DNA from: Trueperaceae bacterium
GTDB lineage: Bacteria; Deinococcota; Deinococci; Deinococcales; Trueperaceae
Assembly: GCA_023954415.1 (NCBI GenBank)
Contig: JAMLIB010000004.1
Span: 62,001 to 126,000, forward strand
DNA length: 64,000 nucleotides
Direction: 5' to 3'
In this document: positions 32,171 through 42,074 of the stretch, piece after piece
Layout of the letters: each line of letters begins with the position of its first letter
Position numbering within the stretch: position 1 is the stretch's first letter
Translations under genes and position numbers: made by a program
The notes under the pieces: model-generated
What the model was told of the DNA's origin: nothing
Database searches by the model: none
What the model saw: the letters and a program-made list of their open reading frames with translations, nothing else

Positions 32171-34354
32171 TCAGCAGATGACGGCGAAGCGCAGTACCAC
32201 GTAGTCCTCGCCCACGCTCCCCTGCGCGTCCGTCACCCTTACCCGCAGCCGGATGAGCGTGTTGACTTCGCAGACGTTGCCTTCGAAGCCCGGGAGCTGG
32301 GAGACGCTCCACCTGCCCTGGTCATCCGGCACCACCGCATAGAGGGCCGTGCCGGTGCCGGTGCTCGGGTCGTAGCCGACCAGCGCGTCCCAGACCGTGC
32401 TCACGAGGTCGTCGCCCTCCGGGTCAAGGGCGTCGAAGCTTAGGGTCAACGGCTCGAACTGCGGCGCGTAGCTGTAGTCCTGCGGGCTGGTGATGGTGAC
32501 CCGCGGTGGGTAGTTGGCGGGCGCGGGGCCGATGGCCAGGCTGACTTGTGCCGTGCTGACGGCGCCGTGGCTGTCGGTGGCGGTGAGGGTGACCGTGCGG
32601 GCCCCTTGCGTGAAGCCGTCGGTCACGGTCAGGGTGCAACCCGTCCCCAGCGCGGCTCCGGCGCTCCAGGCGAGCTGGTCGCAGGGCACGGCGTACTCCT
32701 CCTCGTTGGGGTCGTAGTTGAAGGAGCGGAAGCGCACCGGCTGGCCGGCGTAGAAGGTCTGACCGTTGTAGGGCGCCGTGATGGTCAGCTCCGGGGCGGT
32801 GTTCTCCACGCCGAGCGTGACGGTCTTGGTGGTCTCCTTGCCGCCCGAGTCGACCGCCTTCACCGTGATCGTGCGGGTCCCGGTGGTGGCGAAGACGACG
32901 GGCACCTCCGGCGTCGGGCCCGTGGCCGTCCCCAGGAGCCCAGAGGCGCCGTCAGTCGGGTCGCTCGAGCGGAAGGTGGTGGAGCAGCACGCGTTCCCGT
33001 CCTCCGCGTCGCGAACCGAGGCTCGGAGGTTTATGCCGTTCGGTCCGACCTGCACGGGCCCCTGGGTCAGGATCGTCAACTCGGGCGCGGTGTTGTCCGA
33101 CTGGGCCACCTGCCACTCCAGGTCGATGAGCTTGGCCTGCCAGTCCTTGCTGAAGAGCCAGACGTCGATGGTCATGCCCGCGTTGGCCGCGAGGCCCGCG
33201 GTGAGCTTCCAGATGGGCGCGCGGGGGTAGGCGATGTCGACTCCCACGGACGGCACGATCTCCGCATAGGTCCCGACCATGCCGTAGAGCAGCAGCTCGC
33301 CGCGGATGGCGCCCTTGAGCTTGGCCTTGGCCACCACTTGGACGAACGACGGGGACTTCACGGGCTGCGCCACTTCCTCGTGGCTGGCGTCGCTGATGTT
33401 CGACCACTTGCCGTTCTTGTACTGGCCGCCGGCCTTCAGCGTCAGGGTCTCCTGCACCTCGTAGCTGACGCTGAAGCCGATGGAGCCGTCGATCCGCAGC
33501 TCAAGCTTGAGCTTGGGGACTATGACGACCGGGACCGGCCCGATGGAGAAAGTGATGGCTTTGCCCGTGATGGTCGCGAGCGGGATGGCCTTGCTGAGCG
33601 TGAGCCCCACCGGCGTCTTGCTGTCGAGCGCCAGGCGCGCGATCACCTGAGCGCCCACCTCGAACTTGAAGTAGGGGTTGGTCTCGAGGCACAAGTAGCT
33701 GCAGTTCAACGCGAAGGCCAGGTCGAAGATGGGCTGCGCGCCAACGTCGCCCTTGACCAGGACCTGGTCGCTCTTGGTGCTCAGGTTCCCGTCCGCGTCG
33801 TAGACGACCAGGTCGTCGAAGCTCCAGCCGATGAAGCCGGACGGCAGGGAGAGGGGCGAGAGGCCGTCCGCTGCCGCTGCCGCCAGCCGCTGGCGCTCGG
33901 CCGGCTCGGCGGGGTCGAACAGGCGCAGGCCGTCGACGTGGTACTCCACCGTGGCGACGTCGTCCGGCGTCATCGCGAAGCTCTCGTAGAGCGAGCCGGA
34001 CTCCAGCGCCATGTCGAGCGACGCGAGCTCGGTCTGCAAGGTGAGCTCCCCCGCCACGGAGTCGTCGACGCCGGTGACGCGTCTCAGGATGCCGTTCGGG
34101 GCCGCGGCGGTCGGTTCGGAGACGACGACGTTACCCACCGCCAACGCCGGTAAGTCTGCGCCGGAGAAGACCAGCACTCCGCTGTCCTGGTCGTAGGCCT
34201 GTAGGGCGTCACGAGCGGCCGCGTCGAGGACCCTGGTGTCCGCGTTGGGCACGGCCGGGTAGTGCGGCTCGTCGTCGGGCGGCGTGGGGGCGCCGCAAGC
34301 GACGAGCAGCGTGAGCACCGCGACCGCGAGCCTGCCGAGGGGGCGTTTCTTCAT
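32171..34354 (-). CDS. Large surface lipoprotein with Ig/PKD-like repeats
   Basis: 727 residues. A lipobox (LTLLVAC, Cys near residue 20) ends the signal peptide. An N-terminal part resembling an exported adhesin-like domain (about 40-400) is followed by three cadherin/PKD-like modules, each opening with an APELTI or PPRVTI strand and containing Asp-rich turns (RDAEDGN, DPNEEE, DPEGDD). Several Cys pairs are present (CCSTTF; CSYLC). It probably sits on the cell surface. Its ATG overlaps the stop of the upstream lipoprotein gene. Confidence 0.78.
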   Translation of the reverse strand: MKKRPLGRLAVAVLTLLVACGAPTPPDDEPHYPAVPNADTRVLDAAARDALQAYDQDSGVLVFSGADLPALAVGNVVVSEPTAAAPNGILRRVTGVDDSVAGELTLQTELASLDMALESGSLYESFAMTPDDVATVEYHVDGLRLFDPAEPAERQRLAAAAADGLSPLSLPSGFIGWSFDDLVVYDADGNLSTKSDQVLVKGDVGAQPIFDLAFALNCSYLCLETNPYFKFEVGAQVIARLALDSKTPVGLTLSKAIPLATITGKAITFSIGPVPVVIVPKLKLELRIDGSIGFSVSYEVQETLTLKAGGQYKNGKWSNISDASHEEVAQPVKSPSFVQVVAKAKLKGAIRGELLLYGMVGTYAEIVPSVGVDIAYPRAPIWKLTAGLAANAGMTIDVWLFSKDWQAKLIDLEWQVAQSDNTAPELTILTQGPVQVGPNGINLRASVRDAEDGNACCSTTFRSSDPTDGASGLLGTATGPTPEVPVVFATTGTRTITVKAVDSGGKETTKTVTLGVENTAPELTITAPYNGQTFYAGQPVRFRSFNYDPNEEEYAVPCDQLAWSAGAALGTGCTLTVTDGFTQGARTVTLTATDSHGAVSTAQVSLAIGPAPANYPPRVTITSPQDYSYAPQFEPLTLSFDALDPEGDDLVSTVWDALVGYDPSTGTGTALYAVVPDDQGRWSVSQLPGFEGNVCEVNTLIRLRVRVTDAQGSVGEDYVVLRFAVIC

Positions 34355-36069
34355 GCCTGCGCTCCTTGCTTACCTGACTGGAGGGACGTGCCTATCCCGG
34401 GTTCGCCGCACTGGAACGAACCCGAGTAGGGTTGCGGGGTGGACAGGATGAGGCGCCCGGCGCTGCCCTGCTCGTAGACCCTGTCGAGCCGCCAGACGTA
34501 GGTCGTACCCGTGCAGTTGTAGTTGCTGGGCGGGTAGTAGGTGATCGTCAGACCGTCGCCGCTCAGCTGCACCCTGGCCTGGGTGATGGTGTCGAACAGC
34601 GCTCCGCTGCCGGTGCGGACCTCGCCCGCGATGTTGTCCACCTGCACGGGCTCGCTGAACGTCCAGGTGATCGGTTGGCTCGGGTCGTTCGTCCGGGGCG
34701 GGAGGCCGAGCCGCGACGGCGCGGGGGTGAAGCTGACCAGCCGCGGCTTGAAGTTCAGGGTGTCGAAGTCGCCGTTCCAGGGGGCCGTGAGGCCGTTGCC
34801 CATGAGGTCGCGCGCTTCCACCGTGAACTGCACGGCGTAGCTCTGCAGTTGGCGCAGACCGGCGACCGTGCAGCTCGCCTGGGCCGGTGTCGGCCACGCC
34901 CAGGCGCAACTCATGGCGGGGGCGCTGACGAAGGCCGCCTCGGCGGCGGTCTGGTCCATCGGCTCGCTGAAGTCGAAGGTGAGGACGCCGCGGCCCGTGT
35001 CCACGTCGACGTCCTGGGTGAAGCCGAGCACCTCGGGCGGGATCACGTCGGGCACGAAGCCGGCCATGAAGGAGACGGTCGTGGGGGTCGGCAGCGCGTT
35101 GCCGGCCAGGTCCTCGGCCACGAGTTGGAAGCGGTAGGCCTTGTCGCTCTCTATGAGGTCGGGGGCCACGTCGTCGAACTCGACCAGCGTTCCGCTGGGG
35201 CTCCAGGACGGGGCACCGAGCAACGTCGTGTCCAGCGTTGCCTCGACGGGCGCTCCCGGGTCGAGAGGGTCGCCCTCGGCGGGCGCCTGCACCTGGTAGA
35301 GGAAGACTTCAAGCGAGCCTGGGTCGATGGGTTCGGAGAACGCGAAGCGCACACGCGTCACCAGTCCGACGCCCCGCAGTCCGTCGGACGGTTGGCTGGA
35401 GACCAGCGTCGGCGGCGTGGTGTCACCCGGGGTGGCGGTCAACGTCGCCGAGGGTGTCGAGCGGTTGCCGGTACCGTCCTCCGCCACCAGGTAGACCGCG
35501 TACGTGGTGCCGTTCTCGAGCGGCGTCAGTACGTGCTCGGTCGGCGCCGTCGGCAGGGCCGCGACGCCCGTCGGCGCGTCGGGGTCCTCCCCCCAGAAGA
35601 GGAGGTAGCCCGCGAGGTCCGGTTCGGTGTTGGCCGTCCACGTGAGCCGGATGGCGCCGTCCATGGCCTCGGCCGCCAGTCCGGTGGGCGCCGCCGGCGG
35701 CTCTTGGTCGTCGAGCGTGGTGAAGCTCAGGTCCAGGCTGCGGGTGTTGCCGGCGTCGTCCTCCGCGACGATGGCGAAGCCGAGCGCCGTGCCCGCCGGC
35801 CAGGCGGGCGCCGGGGCGATGGTCACCACCCGACGCGCCTCGTCCCACACTGGGGCGGCCAGCCCCACGAGCGGCGAGGGGGTCACCTGCAGCTTCTTCA
35901 CTGGCTTGCTGAAGGTGAGGACGACGGCCTCGTTCAGAGCGACGTCCGTGGCGCCGTCGGCGGGCGAGGCGGAGAGCAGCGTCGGCGGCGTGGCATCGCC
36001 GCCCTGCGGGCCGCAGGCGGTGAGCCAGGCGAGGGCTGCCAGGCTGATGAGGACGGTTCGGATACGCAA
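34351..36069 (-). CDS. Lipoprotein with Big_5 and fibronectin III-like domains
   Basis: 572 residues from TTG 36069, chosen because GAGGAAGAG precedes it and the signal sequence begins there (RIRTVLISLAALAWLTAC, lipobox Cys). Repeated Ig-like modules start with PPTLLSASPADGATDVALNE and PPTLVSSQPSDGLRGVGLVT (Big_5 type), separated by a fibronectin III domain (PTGLAAEAMDGAIRLTWTAN). It looks like a multi-domain surface protein. The stop overlaps the next lipoprotein's start, so the two are co-translated and probably act together. Confidence 0.8.
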   Translation of the reverse strand: MRIRTVLISLAALAWLTACGPQGGDATPPTLLSASPADGATDVALNEAVVLTFSKPVKKLQVTPSPLVGLAAPVWDEARRVVTIAPAPAWPAGTALGFAIVAEDDAGNTRSLDLSFTTLDDQEPPAAPTGLAAEAMDGAIRLTWTANTEPDLAGYLLFWGEDPDAPTGVAALPTAPTEHVLTPLENGTTYAVYLVAEDGTGNRSTPSATLTATPGDTTPPTLVSSQPSDGLRGVGLVTRVRFAFSEPIDPGSLEVFLYQVQAPAEGDPLDPGAPVEATLDTTLLGAPSWSPSGTLVEFDDVAPDLIESDKAYRFQLVAEDLAGNALPTPTTVSFMAGFVPDVIPPEVLGFTQDVDVDTGRGVLTFDFSEPMDQTAAEAAFVSAPAMSCAWAWPTPAQASCTVAGLRQLQSYAVQFTVEARDLMGNGLTAPWNGDFDTLNFKPRLVSFTPAPSRLGLPPRTNDPSQPITWTFSEPVQVDNIAGEVRTGSGALFDTITQARVQLSGDGLTITYYPPSNYNCTGTTYVWRLDRVYEQGSAGRLILSTPQPYSGSFQCGEPGIGTSLQSGKQGAQA

Positions 36070-36213
36070 GGTCTCTTCCTCACTCGACGCGCTTACTGGG
36101 GGCGCCGGCCTCGAGCTTCTTCCCGGAGCACATCCTGCCCGCCTGGTGCCACAAGGGCGCCACAAGGCGCGGGGCCGGGGCGTGCCGGATCGCGGCCGCT
36201 CACGAGCGTCTGG

Positions 36214-36219
36214 TACGTT
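36214..36219 (+). promoter_or_regulatory. Leaderless-type -10 hexamer (TACGTT)
   Basis: TACGTT ends 6 nt before GTG 36226 of the ABC-2 exporter ATPase gene. Confidence 0.45.
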
Positions 36220-36225
36220 ACTGGC

Positions 36226-37185
36226 GTGATACCCGCCAACCCCACCCCGGAGGCGCTCCTGGAGGTCAGGGACCTGAGGAGGAGCTTCGGCGCCTTGCAG
36301 GCCGTGCGCGGCGTGTCGTTCACCGTGGCAAGGGGCGAGACCTACGGCCTGCTCGGTCCGAACGGGGCAGGCAAGACGACCACGATCTCGATGGTCGCCG
36401 GCATCTTGAGGCGAGACGGCGGCGCCGTCGTGCTGGACGGCGAGCCGGTCGCGGCGACGAGCGTCGCCGCCCGCCGGTCCATCGGCCTCGTGCCACAGGA
36501 CCTGGCCATCTACCCGGACCTGAACGCGCGCGAGAACCTCGCCTTCTTCGGCAGGCTGTACGGGCTCGGGGGGAAGGAGCTCGCGCGGCGGTGCGACGCC
36601 GTGCTCGACACGGTCGGACTGCTAGACCGCGCCGGTCAACTCGTTCGCGAGTACTCAGGGGGCATGAAGCGCAGGCTCAACATCGCCGCCGGGCTCCTCC
36701 ACGAGCCCAAGCTGCTGATCCTGGACGAGCCGACCGTCGGCGTCGACCCGCAGTCGCGCAACGCCATCCTCGAGACGATCGAGCTGCTCGCGGACGGTGG
36801 CCTCGCCGTGCTCTACACGACCCACTACATGGAGGAGGCGGAGCGCCTCTGCGACCGGATCGGCATCGTGGACGACGGCCGCCTGGTGGCCGAGGGCACG
36901 CGCGCCGAGCTCGTGCGGCTCGTGGGCGGCGAGGACGACGTACGCGTGAGCGCGACGGGGAACCTCGCCGCTGCCGCCGAGCGCGTGCGGGGCGTCGAGG
37001 GGGTCTCGCGCGCGGACGTGGCGGACGAGGGCCTGCGGCTGGCGGCGAAGGGCGCGAGCGGCCTCCTCACGCAGCTGGTCCACGCGCTGGACGCCCCCGG
37101 CGTCAACGTCACCGGCATCGAGGTGAGGGAGCCGGACCTCGAGGCCGTGTTCCTCAGCCTCACGGGCAAGGCCCTGCGGGATTGA
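36226..37185 (+). CDS. ABC-2 type transporter ATP-binding protein
   Basis: 319 residues from GTG 36226. Walker A GPNGAGKTTT, signature YSGGMKRRLNIA, Walker B LLILDEPTVGVDPQSR, switch His in YTTHYMEEAERL. The DrrA/CcmA-like C-terminal extension (about 225-319) is typical of drug or polymer exporters. The two genes that follow supply two different membrane subunits. The long frame runs far upstream without a start, so GTG 36226 is set by the leaderless -10. Confidence 0.9.
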   Translation: MIPANPTPEALLEVRDLRRSFGALQAVRGVSFTVARGETYGLLGPNGAGKTTTISMVAGILRRDGGAVVLDGEPVAATSVAARRSIGLVPQDLAIYPDLNARENLAFFGRLYGLGGKELARRCDAVLDTVGLLDRAGQLVREYSGGMKRRLNIAAGLLHEPKLLILDEPTVGVDPQSRNAILETIELLADGGLAVLYTTHYMEEAERLCDRIGIVDDGRLVAEGTRAELVRLVGGEDDVRVSATGNLAAAAERVRGVEGVSRADVADEGLRLAAKGASGLLTQLVHALDAPGVNVTGIEVREPDLEAVFLSLTGKALRD

Positions 37186-37186
37186 C

Positions 37187-38401
37187 ATGAACGCCGTCCT
37201 CCTAATCGCCTGGAAGGACCTCAGGCAGCGGCTGCGCGACCGCTCCTTCTTCATCTACGGCGTCGCCGCGCCGCTCGCCCTCGCTTACGTCTTCAGCCTT
37301 CTCCTCGGACCGCTGGCGCGGGGCATCCCCGATCCGCCGACCATCGGTCTCGTCGACGCTGACCGCTCCGCCGTCTCGGCCGGCCTGCGCTCGTTGCTCG
37401 GCGCCGTTCAGGACGCCGGCGTCATCTCATGGCGGGAGGTGGCGCTCCCGGTCGGCGCGGTCGAGCCGGCCCCCGCGGACCTCGCCAGCGCGGTCGAGGG
37501 CGAGGCGCGCCGAGCGCTGGCGGCGGGCGAGCTGGACGCGGTCATCGTCGTGCCTGGGGGGCTGCTCGGGGCGCTGGGGCGCGAGCCGGCCACGGTGAGG
37601 GTGCTGGGCACCACGAGCTCGCTCTTCGGGACCCAGCTCGCCGAGACCCTGGCGGATTCGTTCCTCGCCCGGCTCCGCGCGGGCACCTGGGCCGTCGCCG
37701 CGCTGAGCGAGCGGGGCGGCGTGGTCCTCGCGCCGCTCGTCATGGCCCAGGTCGCCTCGGCGGCGCAGCCGCTCGTGCTCGTCGACCGGCGGACGTCGGA
37801 GCGCCAGCTCGATCTGGTCACGTACATGGCAGCCGGCATGGCCGTGTTCTTCGTGTTCTTCATCGTGCAGATGGGGGTGGCCGGCCTGCTCGACGAGGAG
37901 AAGGACGGCACGCTCGCCCGCCTCCTGGTGGCGCCCATCGCGCGGCGCTCCATCATCGGCGGCAAGGTGCTCGCCAGCGTCTGCGTCGGGGTGCTGAGCC
38001 TGCTCGTGCTCTGGGGCGCGAGCACGCTCCTCATGGGCGCCAGGTGGGGCGAGCCGGCCGCGGTGCTCCTGCTCGTCCTCAGCGTCGTCGCCGCGGCCGC
38101 CGGCGTGCTCATGGCCGTGGCGGCGTTCGCGCGCAGCGCCGAGGCGGCGGGCAACGTCCAGTCGATCGTGGCCATCACGCTCGGGGTGCTCGGCGGCACG
38201 TTCTTCCCCCTGCCGGAGGCGGGCGGCGCCTTGTCGCTCCTCATGCGCGTCTCGCCGCACTTCTGGTTCTTGCGCGGCATGGCGGACGCGGCGGGCGGCG
38301 GCGTCCAAGCCGCCCTGCCCGACGCGCTCGCCATCCTCGTGTTCGCCGCCGTGGCGGGCGGGCTCGGCTGGGCGGCCTTCGGCAGGAGGCTCACGCGGTG
38401 A
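37187..38401 (+). CDS. ABC-2 type transporter permease 1
   Basis: 404 residues. An N-terminal membrane anchor (residues 20-45) is followed by a large extracytoplasmic domain (about 50-205) and five or six helices near the C-terminus (YMAAGMAVFFVFFIVQMGVAG; GVLGGTFFPLPEAGG). This is the ABC2_membrane_3 layout of YhgE/DrrB-type exporters. It starts one base after the ATPase stop. The stop overlaps the next permease start (GTGA). Confidence 0.88.
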   Translation: MNAVLLIAWKDLRQRLRDRSFFIYGVAAPLALAYVFSLLLGPLARGIPDPPTIGLVDADRSAVSAGLRSLLGAVQDAGVISWREVALPVGAVEPAPADLASAVEGEARRALAAGELDAVIVVPGGLLGALGREPATVRVLGTTSSLFGTQLAETLADSFLARLRAGTWAVAALSERGGVVLAPLVMAQVASAAQPLVLVDRRTSERQLDLVTYMAAGMAVFFVFFIVQMGVAGLLDEEKDGTLARLLVAPIARRSIIGGKVLASVCVGVLSLLVLWGASTLLMGARWGEPAAVLLLVLSVVAAAAGVLMAVAAFARSAEAAGNVQSIVAITLGVLGGTFFPLPEAGGALSLLMRVSPHFWFLRGMADAAGGGVQAALPDALAILVFAAVAGGLGWAAFGRRLTR

Positions 38402-39558
38402 CCAAGGTCCTCGCGATCGGCATCAACAACCTCAAGCGGTTCCTGAGGGACCGCTCCAACTACTTCTTTGCCCTGCTCCTGCCCATCGGACTGATCTTCA
38501 TCACGGGCGTGACGTTCGGCGCGCAGACGCGGGCGCGCATCGCCGTCCATGGCGACGGGCGGCTCGTCGAGCGCTTCGCCGCCGCGCTCGACGGGCGCGA
38601 GGGCCTCGAGGTCGTGCGCGTGCCCGACGAGGCCGGGCTACGCGAAGGGGTCGAGCGGGGAGGCTACGTGGTCGGGGTCGCTTTCCCGACCGGGCTCGAC
38701 GACCTCGTGGCCGGCGGCGCCTCGGCCGAGGTCGCCTACTACGGGCAGGCCGGCGGGACCGGCCAGAACTACCGCCTCGACGTGCAGGCGGCGCTCGAGT
38801 CGGCCACCGCCGACGCGCTCGCCGCCGGTCACCTCGCCAGGCGCACGGGCGAGCCGTTCGCCGAGGCGCTCGGCGCCGTCCGCGAGGCAGCGGCGCGTGT
38901 GCCGGAACTGAGCCTGGACACCGTCATCGTCGACGCCGGCGGCGCCCGCAGGAACTACCTCGGCTTCGGGCTCGTCTCCGCGGCCGAGTTGGTCCTGTTC
39001 GTGTTCCTCACGGGCCTGACGAGCGCCACCAACCTGGTCGAGAGCCGCAAGCTCGGGGTCACTAGGCGCATGCTCGCCTCCCCGACCGGCTCCCTGACCA
39101 TCGTGGTGGGGGAGGGGCTCGGGCGCTTCCTCGTCGCCCTGTTCCAGGGGATGTACGTGGTCGTCGCGTCCAACCTCGTGTTCGGCGTCGAATGGGGCGC
39201 CCCGCTCGCCGTCCTCGTGCTCCTGGGCGCGTTCTCCGCGGTGGCGGCCGGCGCCGGCATGCTGATCGGCTCCGTCTTCTCGTCCGCGCAGCAGGCCGGC
39301 GGCGTGTCGGTGATGCTCGGGCTCGTCCTCGCCGCGCTCGGCGGCTGCATGGTCCCGCTCGAGCTGTTCGGCAGGACCATGCGCGAGGTCGCCAAGGTCG
39401 TGCCGCACTCCTGGGCGCTGGAGGGCTTCAACGTCCTGGTGCGCCAGGAGGGCGGCCTCGGGGCCGTGCTGCCGTACGTCGGCGTCCTGCTCGGCTTCGC
39501 CGTCGTGCTCTTCGCGTTGGCGGGTTGGCGGTTGCGCGCGGCTATCACGCAGGCCTAG
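38398..39558 (+). CDS. ABC-2 type transporter permease 2
   Basis: 386 residues from GTG 38398, coupled to permease 1. Same layout (N-terminal helix, external domain, C-terminal helices with LIGSVFSSAQQAGGVSVM and LGGCMVPLELFG). With the ATPase it completes an exporter whose substrate (drug, lipid or polymer) is not indicated by neighbours. Confidence 0.88.
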   Translation: MTKVLAIGINNLKRFLRDRSNYFFALLLPIGLIFITGVTFGAQTRARIAVHGDGRLVERFAAALDGREGLEVVRVPDEAGLREGVERGGYVVGVAFPTGLDDLVAGGASAEVAYYGQAGGTGQNYRLDVQAALESATADALAAGHLARRTGEPFAEALGAVREAAARVPELSLDTVIVDAGGARRNYLGFGLVSAAELVLFVFLTGLTSATNLVESRKLGVTRRMLASPTGSLTIVVGEGLGRFLVALFQGMYVVVASNLVFGVEWGAPLAVLVLLGAFSAVAAGAGMLIGSVFSSAQQAGGVSVMLGLVLAALGGCMVPLELFGRTMREVAKVVPHSWALEGFNVLVRQEGGLGAVLPYVGVLLGFAVVLFALAGWRLRAAITQA

Positions 39559-39676
39559 GCGCGCACATCGAGGCCAGGTTGACGCGGTGGCCCACAGGCC
39601 TGGGCGCGTGGCGCGCGCTCCTGAAGGTCGACGCCCTGGCGCCCGCGAAGCGGGTCCGGATCGCCACCAGGACGCG

Positions 39677-39682
39677 TATGCT
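39677..39682 (+). promoter_or_regulatory. Leaderless-type -10 hexamer (TATGCT)
   Basis: TATGCT ends 5 nt before ATG 39688. Confidence 0.45.
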
Positions 39683-39687
39683 CGTGC

Positions 39688-41130
39688 ATGCCAGCACAAG
39701 GCCTCAAGGACCTGGACGCCGTCGTCGAGCAGTACGCCACCGGCAACTTCAGCCCCAGCGGTATCGTCACCGTCGCGAAGGGCGGCGAGATCGTCGAGAC
39801 GCGTACCTGGGGCGGCGACGGCTACGACGTCACGACCCCCTTCCGCATCGCTTCCTGCACGAAGAGCTTCACGGCCCTCGCCCTCCTGATCCTGCGGCGC
39901 GAAGGTCGGCTTGGGCTCGACGACGAGGTCGTCCGGCACGTCCCCGAGCTGCAGGTCGTGGCGCCGGAAGGGTGGCCGGTGCTGCGCCTCCGCCACCTCC
40001 TCGCCATGTCCGGAGGCCTGGCGACCGACAACCCGTGGGGCGACCGGCAGGAGTCGCGCTCGCGTGAGCAGCTGAGCGCTTGGCTCGCGGGCGGGTTGCG
40101 CCTCGACTCCCCTCCGGGCGACGCGTACGAGTACTCGAACCTCGGTTACGCGGTCCTCGGCGAGGTCATCACGCGCGTGAGCGGGCAGGACTTCAAGGAG
40201 TTCGTTCGGGAGCGGATCATCGACCCGCTCGGCCTGTTGGACACGCGCTTCGCGGCCGACGACCTCCCCACGACCGCCCGCGGCTACCACCGCGAGCCCA
40301 TGCTTCCCGGCCAGCCGGGCGGCTGGACGGTGCAGCGGGCCTCCGGCCCCGGCGTCTTCTCGCCGATCGGCGGCCTGTACTCGAGCGCGCGCGACCTCGT
40401 GGCGTGGGCGCACCTCCACATGCACCAGGCGGTCCCCGTGGGCGCCACGTTCACGGCCGCCGACCTCGCCGAGGGGCAGCAGCCGCTCACGCACGTCGAG
40501 ACCTCCCACGCGCCGCGGCCGCTGCGCGGCCTCGTCACCCGGGCCTACGGCTACGGCCTCAACGTCGAGCGGTTCACCGACCACGGCGTGCTCGTGTCCC
40601 ACGCCGGCGGCTACCCCGGCTTCACCGCCTACATGTGTTGGCACGCGGACTCCGGTCACACCGTGATCGCCTCCGCCAACGGCACGCACTCGGGCGTGCC
40701 CGACCTGGCGCGGCGCGTGATGTTCCCGCTCATGGCGGCGGGCGGCGGGTCGCCCGCCGCCATCGAGCCCTGGCCCGAGACCCTCGCGGCGGCCAGGGCG
40801 GTCGACGACCTCGTCCGCGAGGCGCGGACCGGCTCACCCGCCGAAGTCGCCGAGCGCTACGCGCGCGTGTTCGCCGAGAACGCCGAGCTTGACTTCCCGC
40901 TCGCGCGGCGTGTCGAGTACCTGCGCCAGGCGTTCGTGAACCTGGGGGAGCTCCGGCCGCGGGGCGAGCCGGCGCTCACGCACGAGCGGCCCGCCCGCGC
41001 CGGTTGGTCCGTACCGGCCGAGTTCGGCAAGCTGGAGCTCTACATCGAGCTGGCGCCCGTGGCCCCGTTCGGCGTCCAGACTTTCGAGGTGGTGGTCCAG
41101 AACGGCTGGGGGAAGGTGGAGCTGTTCTGA
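39688..41130 (+). CDS. Serine hydrolase, beta-lactamase class C/esterase-like
   Basis: 480 residues. The serine hydrolase motifs are SCTK (Ser56-Lys59), YSN (149-151) and HAGG (about residue 310). No signal peptide is seen, so the enzyme is probably cytoplasmic, more like an esterase or D-amino-acid peptidase than a secreted beta-lactamase. A C-terminal domain of about 130 residues follows the catalytic domain. The start is fixed by a leaderless -10. Confidence 0.87.
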   Translation: MPAQGLKDLDAVVEQYATGNFSPSGIVTVAKGGEIVETRTWGGDGYDVTTPFRIASCTKSFTALALLILRREGRLGLDDEVVRHVPELQVVAPEGWPVLRLRHLLAMSGGLATDNPWGDRQESRSREQLSAWLAGGLRLDSPPGDAYEYSNLGYAVLGEVITRVSGQDFKEFVRERIIDPLGLLDTRFAADDLPTTARGYHREPMLPGQPGGWTVQRASGPGVFSPIGGLYSSARDLVAWAHLHMHQAVPVGATFTAADLAEGQQPLTHVETSHAPRPLRGLVTRAYGYGLNVERFTDHGVLVSHAGGYPGFTAYMCWHADSGHTVIASANGTHSGVPDLARRVMFPLMAAGGGSPAAIEPWPETLAAARAVDDLVREARTGSPAEVAERYARVFAENAELDFPLARRVEYLRQAFVNLGELRPRGEPALTHERPARAGWSVPAEFGKLELYIELAPVAPFGVQTFEVVVQNGWGKVELF

Positions 41131-41154
41131 GTCGCGTTCGTGCCCGGACGGCGC

Positions 41155-42063
41155 TCAGTCGCCCCGCGGCGCCGAGCGCACCACGACGAGGACGCTGAGC
41201 ACGATCACCGTCATGCCGGCGAGCGCGGGCAGCGTCAGGCGCTCGCCGGCGAACCAGGCCCCGAGCAGCACGGCCACCACGGGGTTCACGTACGCGTAGG
41301 ACGTCATGAGCGCGGGCCTCACGCGCTGGTTCAGCAGGTAGACGTACGCGCTGAAGCCGATCAGCGAGCCGAACAGGATTAGGTAGGCGAGCGCTAGCGC
41401 GGGGCCGACCGACGGCCATGCGCCGAGGCTCTCGCCGCGTAGGAGCCCGAGCGGAACGAAGAGCGCGCCGGCCGCCAGCATCTGCGCCGCCGACCCCATC
41501 CCGCCCGGCGCCTGCGGCAGCTTGCGGCTGAGCGCCGACCCCAACGCCCAGGAGAACGGCGACACGAGCAGCAGGACGGCCGCCAAGGGGTTGCTGCGCA
41601 GGCCGCTGTCGAGGTTGAGCAGCAGCACGCCGACGATGCCTAGGCCCATGGCCACGTAGTCGCGCCTGCCGGTCCGTTCGCCGCCTAACGCCAACAGGAG
41701 CGTCAACCAGAGGGGCATGGTGGCGATCATCACGGCCGCGAGTCCTGACGGCGCCCCGAAGGCCTGGGCCAGGCCGACGCTGCCCATGCCGCCGACGAGC
41801 AGGAGCACACCGACGGCCGCCGAGCCGAGCCACTGCAGTCCTGACGGGTGCGGGGCGCCGCGCGCGCGGGAGAAGACGTACATGATGGCGCCGGCGCTGC
41901 CGAAGCGCACCGCCAGCATGAGGTACGGCGGCAGCTCCTCGACGGCGATCTTGATGGCGAGGTAGGTCGAGCCCCAGACGAGGTAGAGGATCGCCAGCGC
42001 CGCGGCCACCTCGAGCGGCACCGCCCCGGGCGCGCGCCTACGAGGACCCCCGGTGTCAGGCAC
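41155..42063 (-). CDS. EamA/DMT family transporter
   Basis: 302 residues with ten membrane helices in two EamA repeats (LYLVWGSTYLAIKIAVEELP; PFSWALGSALSRKLPQ). RhaT/YdcZ-type DMT proteins export amino acids or metabolites. The start GTG 42063 sits 5 nt after the -10 TAGAAT. Its end faces the serine hydrolase gene (convergent). Confidence 0.88.
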   Translation of the reverse strand: MPDTGGPRRRAPGAVPLEVAAALAILYLVWGSTYLAIKIAVEELPPYLMLAVRFGSAGAIMYVFSRARGAPHPSGLQWLGSAAVGVLLLVGGMGSVGLAQAFGAPSGLAAVMIATMPLWLTLLLALGGERTGRRDYVAMGLGIVGVLLLNLDSGLRSNPLAAVLLLVSPFSWALGSALSRKLPQAPGGMGSAAQMLAAGALFVPLGLLRGESLGAWPSVGPALALAYLILFGSLIGFSAYVYLLNQRVRPALMTSYAYVNPVVAVLLGAWFAGERLTLPALAGMTVIVLSVLVVVRSAPRGD

Positions 42064-42068
42064 GAGCC

Positions 42069-42074
42069 ATTCTA
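42069..42074 (-). promoter_or_regulatory. Leaderless-type -10 hexamer (TAGAAT)
   Basis: Minus-strand TAGAAT ends 5 nt before GTG 42063 of the EamA gene. Confidence 0.5.
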
